Shown: positions 53,801 through 60,716 of the stretch, piece by piece
Layout: each line of letters begins with the position of its first letter
How positions within the stretch are numbered: the first letter of the stretch is position 1
From: Paraherbaspirillum soli
GTDB lineage: Bacteria > Pseudomonadota > Gammaproteobacteria > Burkholderiales > Burkholderiaceae_D
Length of the DNA: 64,000 nt
Direction: 5' to 3'
NCBI RefSeq assembly: GCF_042654985.1
Contig: NZ_JBHSMT010000004.1
Location: forward strand, 44,352 to 108,351
The notes under the pieces: model-generated
What the model was told of the DNA's origin: nothing
What the model saw: only the letters and a program-made list of their open reading frames with translations
Database searches by the model: none
Program-made: the position numbers and the translations under genes

Positions 53801-56038
53801 GCATTGCGGCGGCGTCGCGCTATTGCTGAAGCCGTTGATATGCGCCGCCATCAACGTCAGGGTCTTGCCGTTGACCTGGAAAGTCGGCGTGACGCCGGGA
53901 TTGTTGGTGCATGAGACCGCGGCGTTCAGCGGCGCGGCAAATTTCAACGCCGGCGGCAGCGCATCGACCGCCTGCACGTTATAGCGCGTGGCCGAGGCCG
54001 GATTCTGGATCGTGATGCTGGCCCTGCTGGTGCCGTTGAGCGGGATGGTGGCCGGGCTGAATGACTTGGCGGGAGACAGCGGCGGACTGCCGATCACCAG
54101 GCCGTCGGCAGTACCGGTGCGGCTTCCAGCCGGCAGGCAAACCCCGTTGCCGACGCAGGCGGTGGCCGAATTTCGCTGCGGCGTGCCAAGCGGCGGCGGC
54201 CCCAGGTTGGTGTCGGCGCGCAGCCGGACACGGATCGTGCAACTGCCGGCGCCTTGGGCAATCACGCCGTTATCCAGGCTCAGGCTCTGACCGCCGGCGG
54301 GCGTGGTCAGGGTGCCGCCGCATTGATTGCTGACGGTGGAAACAAAACGCAAATTGGGCGCCGACGCCGACCAGTCGTCGTCGATATGCAGCGGCGTCAG
54401 GTCGACGTCGACGCCGCCGCTCGGCACCGATTTATTCAGCCTGATCGTCATGTCGATCAAACCGCCGGTAACCGTCGCCGGAAAGTGCCCGGCCGGCAGC
54501 GCACCCGCCGGGTCCAGCGCCGATTCAGGAATCAACTGCACATAATTCTTATCGACGCTGCTCAAGCCCGGCCCCGTGCCAGGACCCGGCGCCACCAGCG
54601 TGACCGATGCGCTGGCGGCGCTGTGGGTCAGCGGCGTGCCGTTGCTGGTCATCGAATTGGCTGGAATGGTATTGGTCAGCACCTGGCCGTTGCTGCCGGT
54701 CGGCGCCACCACCTTGATGGTCACGGTGCAAGAGCGGCCGACGGCCAGGCTGGCGCCGCTCAATTGCACCGCATTGCCGCCGGGAGCGGTGACCGCCCCG
54801 CCCGGACAAGTGGTGCTGGCGGCTGGCGCGGTGGCGTACACCTGTAGGCCGGCCGGCAGCAGGTCGCTGACCGCCAGGTTGCTCCAAGGAGTGACGGTGT
54901 TGTTGTACAAGGTCCAGGTCATGCTGAACGCCTGCCCGACATACGGCGAACCGGTGGAAAACGCCTTGGTCAGCAATTGCGTCGGCACCGGCGTCACCGC
55001 CAGCGTGCCGGTGGTGGTGCCGGCGTTGGACAAGGGCGGCGTCACGTCGCCATTGAGCGAAGTCAGATCGCCAGGATTGATGTTGTTTTGCAGATTGACC
55101 GTGCTGGCGCCGGACGCAACGCCAACCACCGCCGCCGTCACGGTACAGGTCGCGCCGGGCGGGATGGTGGTCCCGCTCAGCGACAATTGCGAGGCGCCGG
55201 GTGTCGCATTCAAACTGCCGCCGCTGCAATCGGTCGAGGCATTGGCCGGGCTGGCAATCGTCATCCCGGCAGGCAGATTGTCCCGCAGGTTGGTATGCGG
55301 CAGCGGCAGGATATTGTCGTTGCGCAAAGTGATCGTCATTTGCGCGGTCTGACCGGAAACCAGCGCATTAGGGCTGAAGGTCTTGGCGGTCGCCTTGGGC
55401 AAATTGCTGTCCATCCGGATCACCGTCAGCGAAGCGCTGGCCGCTTGCGGCACCACCTCGCCGTTAGCCAACGGCGCGCCGGCCGGGATCGTATTGGTGT
55501 AGATGCTGGCGGTAGTGCTCACCACGTCGACCTGGAATTGGCAGACATCGCCGAAATTCACCTGGCCGCCGTGGATCGTCAACGAAGACGCGCCGGCCGT
55601 GGCGGCTACCGTCGCCCCGCAAGCATTGCTCACGTTCGGGTTGGGTGCGATCACCACCCCGGCGGGCAGGTTATCGGTCAGGTTCAGGTTGGTCAGGGTT
55701 TTGCCGCCGACGTTATTGGTGACGGTAACGTTGAGCCGGCTGACATTGAATGGGGTCCGGTCCTGTATCTGCACCGGATTGAAAGACTTGTTGACGCCGA
55801 TCGACTGCGCCGAAGCGGCAGCGCAAAACAACAGGGACAATGCGCCCAATATGGCGCGCGTGCGGCTCAGAACGCCGGTATTGCTGGTATTGCGTCGGTG
55901 TCGGCGGTCGGCTTCGACCTCGCCCCGAAAAACTTGCTGCTCCTGCGTCGCTACCGAGTATTCATCAAGTCTGCCAACCTTTACAGGTATCGCCGGCAGC
56001 ACCTGTTGCGCTATCCTTCTCCCGTACACATTACGCAT
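50792..56038 (-). CDS. Giant DUF11-repeat surface protein
   Basis: ATG at 56038 (GGAGAAAAG upstream) gives 1748 residues. The N-terminus is unusual: about 55 mostly charged residues precede the hydrophobic signal (ILGALSLLFCAAASAQS), like the extended signals of some large secreted proteins. At least ten DUF11-type beta-sandwich repeats follow, each with LTxTDNLPAGV-like motifs and frequent cysteines. A C-terminal SdrD_B-like domain (GMIFVDCNGNQVKDSEELG near 1610) and a polar tail complete it. It is probably displayed at the surface as an adhesin or fibre. An upstream ATG at 56098 is less likely. Confidence 0.85.
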   Translation of the reverse strand: MRNVYGRRIAQQVLPAIPVKVGRLDEYSVATQEQQVFRGEVEADRRHRRNTSNTGVLSRTRAILGALSLLFCAAASAQSIGVNKSFNPVQIQDRTPFNVSRLNVTVTNNVGGKTLTNLNLTDNLPAGVVIAPNPNVSNACGATVAATAGASSLTIHGGQVNFGDVCQFQVDVVSTTASIYTNTIPAGAPLANGEVVPQAASASLTVIRMDSNLPKATAKTFSPNALVSGQTAQMTITLRNDNILPLPHTNLRDNLPAGMTIASPANASTDCSGGSLNATPGASQLSLSGTTIPPGATCTVTAAVVGVASGASTVNLQNNINPGDLTSLNGDVTPPLSNAGTTTGTLAVTPVPTQLLTKAFSTGSPYVGQAFSMTWTLYNNTVTPWSNLAVSDLLPAGLQVYATAPAASTTCPGGAVTAPGGNAVQLSGASLAVGRSCTVTIKVVAPTGSNGQVLTNTIPANSMTSNGTPLTHSAASASVTLVAPGPGTGPGLSSVDKNYVQLIPESALDPAGALPAGHFPATVTGGLIDMTIRLNKSVPSGGVDVDLTPLHIDDDWSASAPNLRFVSTVSNQCGGTLTTPAGGQSLSLDNGVIAQGAGSCTIRVRLRADTNLGPPPLGTPQRNSATACVGNGVCLPAGSRTGTADGLVIGSPPLSPAKSFSPATIPLNGTSRASITIQNPASATRYNVQAVDALPPALKFAAPLNAAVSCTNNPGVTPTFQVNGKTLTLMAAHINGFSNSATPPQCTIAFDVVADSAASPGSTATNSILANGVTATDVGGVPDPTATNVRPADANLTFSDPLAGPQVSKGFSPIVVFKKNGNGPINNNVQGTGIGELSTLTLQIINPNPGGANNLSGLSLTDNLPAGVVLAPVPNASTVSCGGAAAVAATAGGTSVAISNATVTPGSSCVIKVDVVGSAQGNQVNQVPAGAVHTAQGVSNALPASATLTVLATTPIAALYKDVVKTGSAASIQGQPVAAGDSLTYVMKLSNPGYLNLSLKDDVKLVQDVIPVGATFVSATGGDFNGSLSGNKVVWDFAGSSRVLARGEAVTLMLNVKVSNTVNAPLVNVASTPNIANCGPYDSAACSFSPPAAACQLPADPLHPSAAELANPAICHPVVNPIASAASLKLVKSHSGKLTVGQVGVYTLTISNTGATASKDLIHISDLLPDGMSLIAANPIVSSNGSISNLAVKGQLVTFDFTPAAAITAGSSAVLTLSVNISAAASGNLTNFASISGRDDLVRLTPGVACNDANYCSKDPAVIDDVPLLSLTKTGPATLTLGGSAEYTLTVKNIGNAATSGALQLIEKLPPGLSLNGAISSKDGRVANLVSSGTVQGGLTLKFDFMPSAALPAASGAVSMTVPVQVAASMPVGAATNYASVGGGGDLQSSGVPMAPGSDCSDPHCASAASTIVAPNALLSVVKTVNKHEAELGDMLTYSVTVTNIGNSTVTQPSIVDRLPAGFRLIANSSRVSGATLVRLDGAPGPLLTYALDLINPGASVTLTYRVRLGVGAMQGDGINRVTATCPRNGNPNCANEARAKVHVVGGVFTTDACVVGMIFVDCNGNQVKDSEELGIPGVHLYLENGTYLISDVEGKYSFCGLSPKTHVLKVDQTTLPRGSRLVSSSNRNAGDAGSLFLDLKNGELQRADFIEGSCSNPVLEQVKARRAQGEITGPQTEKKRGAALKFEGKAPDYPQQGTDSANQTIVKPRIEHDVDISRDLRRIPETISERDTPLQQLEINQGGRHAQ

Positions 56039-56552
56039 CTTTTCTCCGAGCATCAGCGCTGCCGCAGCGCCTGGCCGGTAAAAGACGTAAAGACACACCT
56101 ACAGGCGTCAATACGTCTGGCCAGGCATGCTCTTTCGATTGCTGCAATTGCTGCTCGGAGTTGTTCCTGGTTTGCCGTCGGTTTGGTACGTCACATCGAA
56201 TTCACTGCCGGCATTGTCATCCGAACATCAAATTGAATCGAAAGATGCGGTCTCCCTCCGCATCGACAACCTTGTCAATAGGAAATTTATTGACGGCGAT
56301 TCTATTTGCAAATTTTCCGAACGGCAAGAAAAAATATCTCAACAACTGAAATATTTCTGAAATATATTTCAGCTGGACATTTGTTCGTCTGTGTGCAGGT
56401 TGGGCTTTTTTTGGGCGACTGGTGTTTGAGATTATTCTCAAGTCATTCAAGCGTCGATCGGTGCCGGCTCAGGAGTGCAGGCCAGGGGAAATCGCTGGCG
56501 CCAGGCCGCGAGATTTGGGCGGAATTGACGGTCCGCCCGTACCGAAGACATA
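56039..56552. other. Spacer upstream of the DUF11 operon
   Basis: No gene is seen. It must hold the promoter of the DUF11 operon and the 3' end of the paralog gene. A 16-bp perfect palindrome (56357-56372, CTGAAATATATTTCAG) with a partial direct repeat CTGAAATAT at 56346 lies in an AT-rich patch and could be an operator; it is 320 nt from the DUF11 start. Confidence 0.4.
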
Positions 56553-57449
56553 TCAACCGCCGAGGTACTGCGCGGCAGTCAGCACGTTGGCAGCGATGGC
56601 AATCGGCGTGTTCGCTTCGCTGATAATGCTGGCCGTCATTTGACCCGCCTTGTCGAAACGCACGCTGGTGCTGGCGTCGCCCGCGCCGAGATAATAAGGC
56701 CACAACCCTGCCGCCGCATTCTGCTGGATCAACTGCTGGTCGGCAGCACTGAACGCCGCGCTCGAATGGAAATGGACACGCATGTCCGATACCACCATCA
56801 GACTCGTCAGGAAGCGCTGCAGATTGCCGTCGGGGCCGAACGTGCTCTGCCAGGTGATCGGCGAATTGGGGTTCCACGGCAGACCGCTGGGCGTCGAGTG
56901 TACCAGCGACAGCACCGAAGACACATACCAGTCGCCGGGAGTCGGCGTAAAACTCAGCGCTTTGAAAATCGAAATATCCACGCTCAAATTGGCGGCGGCG
57001 AACTTCGCGCTCGGTCCTGAGACCGCAGGACTATCGCCCCAAAGTCCCCAAAATCCCGAATCAGGCTCGGCCTGGTTGCCGAATCCAACCGAGACAGACG
57101 GGGCGACGGCAAGCTGCTTCTTGAGGCCTGCATAGCCGACATTCCAGGCCGGTGGTTTGTGACCCCAGCTGGCCAGACGCCGCTTGGCAGCCGCGACCGG
57201 ATCGAGCACCCCGTCTCCGGCGATCAAGGAATCGATCAGCGCCGAGTAAGCGGTAAAAAACTTGTCGCCGCCGGGCGCGTAGATCTGCGAGTTCGATGGG
57301 ATCGTGTTAAAGAAAGCCCAGAGCGCCTCGTCATTTCCGGCCGGAAGCAGCGAAGGCGGTTGCAGCACCCGCCCAGCGGGCGCGGCATACCCCAGCATCG
57401 CGAATTCTTGCGCAACAAAAATCTCTTGCAGTTCGTCGAATGAAGCCAT
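56553..57449 (-). CDS. Protein of unknown family, second of a paralogous pair
   Basis: ATG at 57449 (AAGGGGC upstream) gives 298 residues. It shares with its 391-residue neighbour an N-terminal LQ..F......LGY pattern, FWGLWGDS near 135, FTPTPGDWYVSSV near 170, PWNPNSPITWQSTFGPDGN near 190 and a C-terminal AAQYLG. It lacks a signal peptide and any membrane segment. No function is recognised. It is about 90 residues shorter than its neighbour, the difference lying in the region before FWGLWG. Confidence 0.75.
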   Translation of the reverse strand: MASFDELQEIFVAQEFAMLGYAAPAGRVLQPPSLLPAGNDEALWAFFNTIPSNSQIYAPGGDKFFTAYSALIDSLIAGDGVLDPVAAAKRRLASWGHKPPAWNVGYAGLKKQLAVAPSVSVGFGNQAEPDSGFWGLWGDSPAVSGPSAKFAAANLSVDISIFKALSFTPTPGDWYVSSVLSLVHSTPSGLPWNPNSPITWQSTFGPDGNLQRFLTSLMVVSDMRVHFHSSAAFSAADQQLIQQNAAAGLWPYYLGAGDASTSVRFDKAGQMTASIISEANTPIAIAANVLTAAQYLGG

Positions 57450-57562
57450 GAATTTGCCCCTTTTTGCGGTATTGAAAACCTGCGTGCACGGGATCCCGAA
57501 GATCCCGCGCTGCCCCGACAGAAGCTGCATGCCTCTGCTGGGGCACGGCAAGACCGGGTGGC

Positions 57563-57588
57563 CGGGCACCTGCCTGAGCAGGTGCCCG
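57563..57588 (-). terminator. Strong hairpin between the two paralogs
   Basis: An 11-bp perfect stem with a 4-nt loop (57563-57573 and 57578-57588) lies just after the stop of the first paralog. It is followed by GCC-rich sequence and not T residues, so it may stabilise the upstream mRNA or attenuate the second gene. Confidence 0.5.
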
Positions 57589-57595
57589 ACTGACA

Positions 57596-58771
57596 TCACC
57601 CGAAGAATTTACTCATGATGATTTTCGACGCCTGCGCTTCATGGCCCAGGTATTGCGCGGCAGGCGCCACGATGCCGCCGATCACGACCGCGACATTCAG
57701 CGGGCTGGTGATCTTGACCACCATGTTGCCGGCCGCATTGAACGACGCACTGGTGCTCGATCCGCTGCCGCTGCCGCTGCTGTAGAACGGCCACAGCCCG
57801 CTGCCCTCGTTGCGCTTGATTTCCGACTGTTCCAGCTCGCTATAGGTGGCCTGGGATTGGACCGTGATGTCCATCTTGTGAGCGATCAGCAGAGTCGTCG
57901 CAAAGCGCTGCATATTGCCATCCGGTTTGCCGAAGGTTTTGTCCCAGTTGATTGGCTTTTCTGGATCCCACGGTGCCCGGCCCGGGCTGTTGAATGCCAG
58001 GCCGAACGCCGACGAGCTGTACCAGTCGCCCGGCGTGGCCATGAAAGGCAGCACATTTTGAAAATGCGCCTGTAGCGAAACGCCGCTGGAAGCGAACTTC
58101 TCGCTGAGTGTCGAGCTTGAGCTGCTGCCGCCCCACAACCCGAAGAAGCCGCTGCTGGAATTACTCGCCCAGGTTTTCGAAACATCCGAATTCCAGTCGC
58201 TGGCGGAGACTTTGAACGACCGGCTCGGCGCCTTCTTCAGCAAAGTCATCATGGTCTTGTAGCCGGTCGAGAAAACGACCGGCTCACTGCCCACCGGCTT
58301 GTAAGGCAAGACATTCATCTGGGCCGCGAACACCGGATCGAGCAAAGCGGCCGCCAGCGCCGACGCGCCCGATACCGCAACCGGCGACCACTCGCCGAAC
58401 ATGGCCCAATTGCGGAATCCCATTGGGCTCGGCTTGGCGTCGCCGTCCTTGATCGCCTTGTCGAATGCGTCCGCGCATGGCTTGCCGACGGTCGAGACAA
58501 ACGTGTTGGGCGCCGCTTTCAGCGCCGACATCACGCCTTGGTAGTTGGCCAGGAACTGATTGCCGGGGCTCAGTTGCATGTTCTGCGTGAGCGAGTCCAT
58601 AGGCAGGTTGTTGAGGTAGTTCCACAACAGTTCATCGGCTTGATCGCCCCCGGTCAGCGGCGGCGACGGCTGGATCACCTGGAACGGATCGCTGGGAGAA
58701 TATCCCAGACCCTGGGACAGAGCGTTGTAAAAGCCGCGTTGTAGATCTACGAAATTCTTCGGATTTGCCAT
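57596..58771 (-). CDS. Protein of unknown family, first of a paralogous pair
   Basis: The 391-residue protein begins MANPKNFVDLQRGFYNALSQ, has a Ser/Gly-rich stretch after FFGLWGG (about 225-240), MATPGDWYSSSAFGLAFNSP near 262, INWDKTFGKPDGNMQRFATT near 290 and a Ser-rich SSGSGSGSSTSASF near 345. It ends AAQYLGHEAQASKIIMSKFFG. No signal peptide is seen. The paralog downstream shares the whole C-terminal half. I do not recognise the family; a cytoplasmic or specially exported structural protein is possible. Confidence 0.75.
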   Translation of the reverse strand: MANPKNFVDLQRGFYNALSQGLGYSPSDPFQVIQPSPPLTGGDQADELLWNYLNNLPMDSLTQNMQLSPGNQFLANYQGVMSALKAAPNTFVSTVGKPCADAFDKAIKDGDAKPSPMGFRNWAMFGEWSPVAVSGASALAAALLDPVFAAQMNVLPYKPVGSEPVVFSTGYKTMMTLLKKAPSRSFKVSASDWNSDVSKTWASNSSSGFFGLWGGSSSSSTLSEKFASSGVSLQAHFQNVLPFMATPGDWYSSSAFGLAFNSPGRAPWDPEKPINWDKTFGKPDGNMQRFATTLLIAHKMDITVQSQATYSELEQSEIKRNEGSGLWPFYSSGSGSGSSTSASFNAAGNMVVKITSPLNVAVVIGGIVAPAAQYLGHEAQASKIIMSKFFG

Positions 58772-59327
58772 TATTTCTCCATGGTGTTATTTGAAGGATA
58801 GATGCGGAAACGGCGCAAGCGATCGGGGCGATCAAGCAGATCCAATCGCTTGTTTTGGCGAGCTTCTTCTTGATGGACAGGGATGACTTTCCCTTGATTT
58901 TTAACAGCGACTTGCCGGCAGCTTCTGTCGCTTCCCATGCCGGCATTTGCCCTTGAAACCCGCAACTACCATCTTAGTCAGGATGCGCTCGAATCCTACT
59001 GATAGTGCTGACAGTGTCGGAGTCTGCGTGCTGTGCGTGGATGGGATGGCGGTGTCGTGGATGATGCTGGTGGTGGGCGGGGTGTAGACCACTACAGTGA
59101 CTTTTGGTGGGAGTTTGTTTGCTGGGGAGGTGGGGGGATCTGGACTGGGCTGGATCTGGTGAAGGTCAGCTTTTCACAAGATAGATCCGATGAGGTATCG
59201 CAGATCCGCAAAACTGGCAGAAGGTATTTTTTACTGTAAGTTTGGCAAGTTGGCAAAGCCGGACTATCGTGTGGGAAGTAAATTCGGTAAAGTCTAAAAG
59301 CGGCCTGCCCGCACTACTAAGCCCGAA
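58772..59327. other. Gene-poor stretch with a possible degraded frame
   Basis: It should contain the promoter of the paralog pair. On the minus strand a 63-codon frame (58901-59092) is Thr/Pro/Ser-rich at its N-terminus (TPPTTSIIHDTAIPSTHSTQ), loosely like the N-terminal linker of the SymE-type protein at 63605-63859. It could be the remains of such a gene. Nothing else is supported. Confidence 0.35.
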
Positions 59328-60152
59328 CTATTCATTCAGCATCGCTCGCAAGACACGTTTGAATATACCTGGCTCGCTTTTATCTGGTGGATCAATCTCA
59401 CATTGCACAGTGAAGTCGATATCATAAAACGCGATATTGGCGATGTCTTTGATAGGAATTACAACTCGATAAGCATTTAGACTTGCGGCCCGCTCGCCTG
59501 CACTTTTATCTTTGATATTACTGTCGACATTGCGCTTCCGCTCTTCTTCGAATTTCCTATCGAGCTCTTCATAATGAGCGTTGTAGTTAATGTCGTGGAC
59601 CAGCCTTAATGTGTCCTTATCGCGGTGACCGCTCAATCCTGGCAGTAACGATATGTAGTCTTGCTTGAGAAAATCTGCCCCACTTAGGGGGACACCTATA
59701 TAGACCTTACGAGACGCCAGAGTGACCTGGACAAGGTCCTGATCTAATATCGCTTCAAGAAGCAGTTTTTCAAACGGGTTATCGCGGGTTACCTGGATGA
59801 GCGCCTTATGAGCTTGAGTCTTCGAGCGACTCGTCAACCAACCAGCAACACACGCCAAACCAACCGTCACGACAGCCCAAAAGAAAAATTTGAGATCGTC
59901 ATGGGGTAATTTCAATTGATCCAGATCGGTTATGTCTTTGTTGAACCAGGAAAGCACTATGGGGACAAGACCAAACCAAGTGGTGAGCATGTAAATAAAG
60001 GCGCCGATACCTGAGAACAAGGTGCCCCATTTGACAACGTGAAAGTAGGAATCCCAACCGGTCGATCGACTTTGGGTATAACGAGCTTTTGGATATTGCG
60101 ATGAAAAGAAAAAACCACTTACCAACAAGATAACCAGTCCGATAGCTCCCAT
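59328..60152 (-). CDS. Hypothetical membrane protein
   Basis: The 274-residue protein has three hydrophobic segments: IGLVILLVSGFFFSS at the start, LFSGIGAFIYMLTTWFGLVP near 50 and FFFWAVVTVGLACVAGW near 92. A cytoplasmic or periplasmic alpha/beta domain of about 170 residues follows. No family was recognised. It starts 12 nt after the 73-residue gene, and the two appear to be an operon downstream of a truncated RHS gene, a position where orphan toxin/immunity genes often accumulate. Confidence 0.7.
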   Translation of the reverse strand: MGAIGLVILLVSGFFFSSQYPKARYTQSRSTGWDSYFHVVKWGTLFSGIGAFIYMLTTWFGLVPIVLSWFNKDITDLDQLKLPHDDLKFFFWAVVTVGLACVAGWLTSRSKTQAHKALIQVTRDNPFEKLLLEAILDQDLVQVTLASRKVYIGVPLSGADFLKQDYISLLPGLSGHRDKDTLRLVHDINYNAHYEELDRKFEEERKRNVDSNIKDKSAGERAASLNAYRVVIPIKDIANIAFYDIDFTVQCEIDPPDKSEPGIFKRVLRAMLNE

Positions 60153-60164
60153 CAGCTCTGAACC

Positions 60165-60386
60165 TTACTTGATCACAACATTCTTGAGTGAATGCATTCT
60201 TCTGAAGATTTTCTTCACCGCTTCATCATTGTTAAGATTCACGCTGACCACCCCATCCGCTGATACATCGACACGCTTTGTGTTTTCCTCAAGCAACTTC
60301 AAAAGTCGGGCATTTTCATCCGACACATCCGAATTCGCAACACCTCGTCCCGACTTGTCGCCGAGGACTCTTAATAAGATACTCAT
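60165..60386 (-). CDS. Small hypothetical protein
   Basis: ATG at 60386, with AGAGGGGGG upstream, gives 73 residues beginning MSILLRVLGDKSGRGVANSD and continuing with a helical LLKLLEENTKRVDVSAD. No signal peptide or known family is seen. It is coupled to the 274-residue membrane protein gene by a 12-nt gap. Confidence 0.6.
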   Translation of the reverse strand: MSILLRVLGDKSGRGVANSDVSDENARLLKLLEENTKRVDVSADGVVSVNLNNDEAVKKIFRRMHSLKNVVIK

Positions 60387-60533
60387 AATTCCCCCCCTCT
60401 TCAGTCGATGGTACGGAACGTTCTCCGGCCTACTGGGCCGACTATGGTAACGCATAACCAACTACCGTATTTAGAGTACTCCGGGAAGGAAGAATACGGA
60501 AATTCTAATTTCAGAATGTCACAATAAATTTTT

Positions 60534-60716
60534 TCACAACATTTTTTCACAAACGTGACCTAAAGGATCGGTAATCTTGGTCCGATTCCCCATCGCGTCG
60601 TATTCAAAACTGAAAGTCGTGTTTTGCTGCGCGACTGACGCGCCAGCCAGCGTGAACAACACGGCACCGACGATGGTCTTGATCCGTTGTTGATTCAAAG
60701 TGAAATGCCCTCTCAT
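60534..60716 (-). pseudogene. Truncated second RHS-type gene
   Basis: A 60-codon frame starts with ATGA overlap at the stop of the large RHS gene. It has its own signal peptide (KTIVGAVLFTLAGASVA) and then the YD-repeat start FEYDAMGNRTKITDPLGHV, but ends after HVCEKML. A complete RHS gene would continue for hundreds of residues. The frame therefore looks like the 5' end of a second secreted RHS gene cut by a deletion. It might still be translated. Confidence 0.7.
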
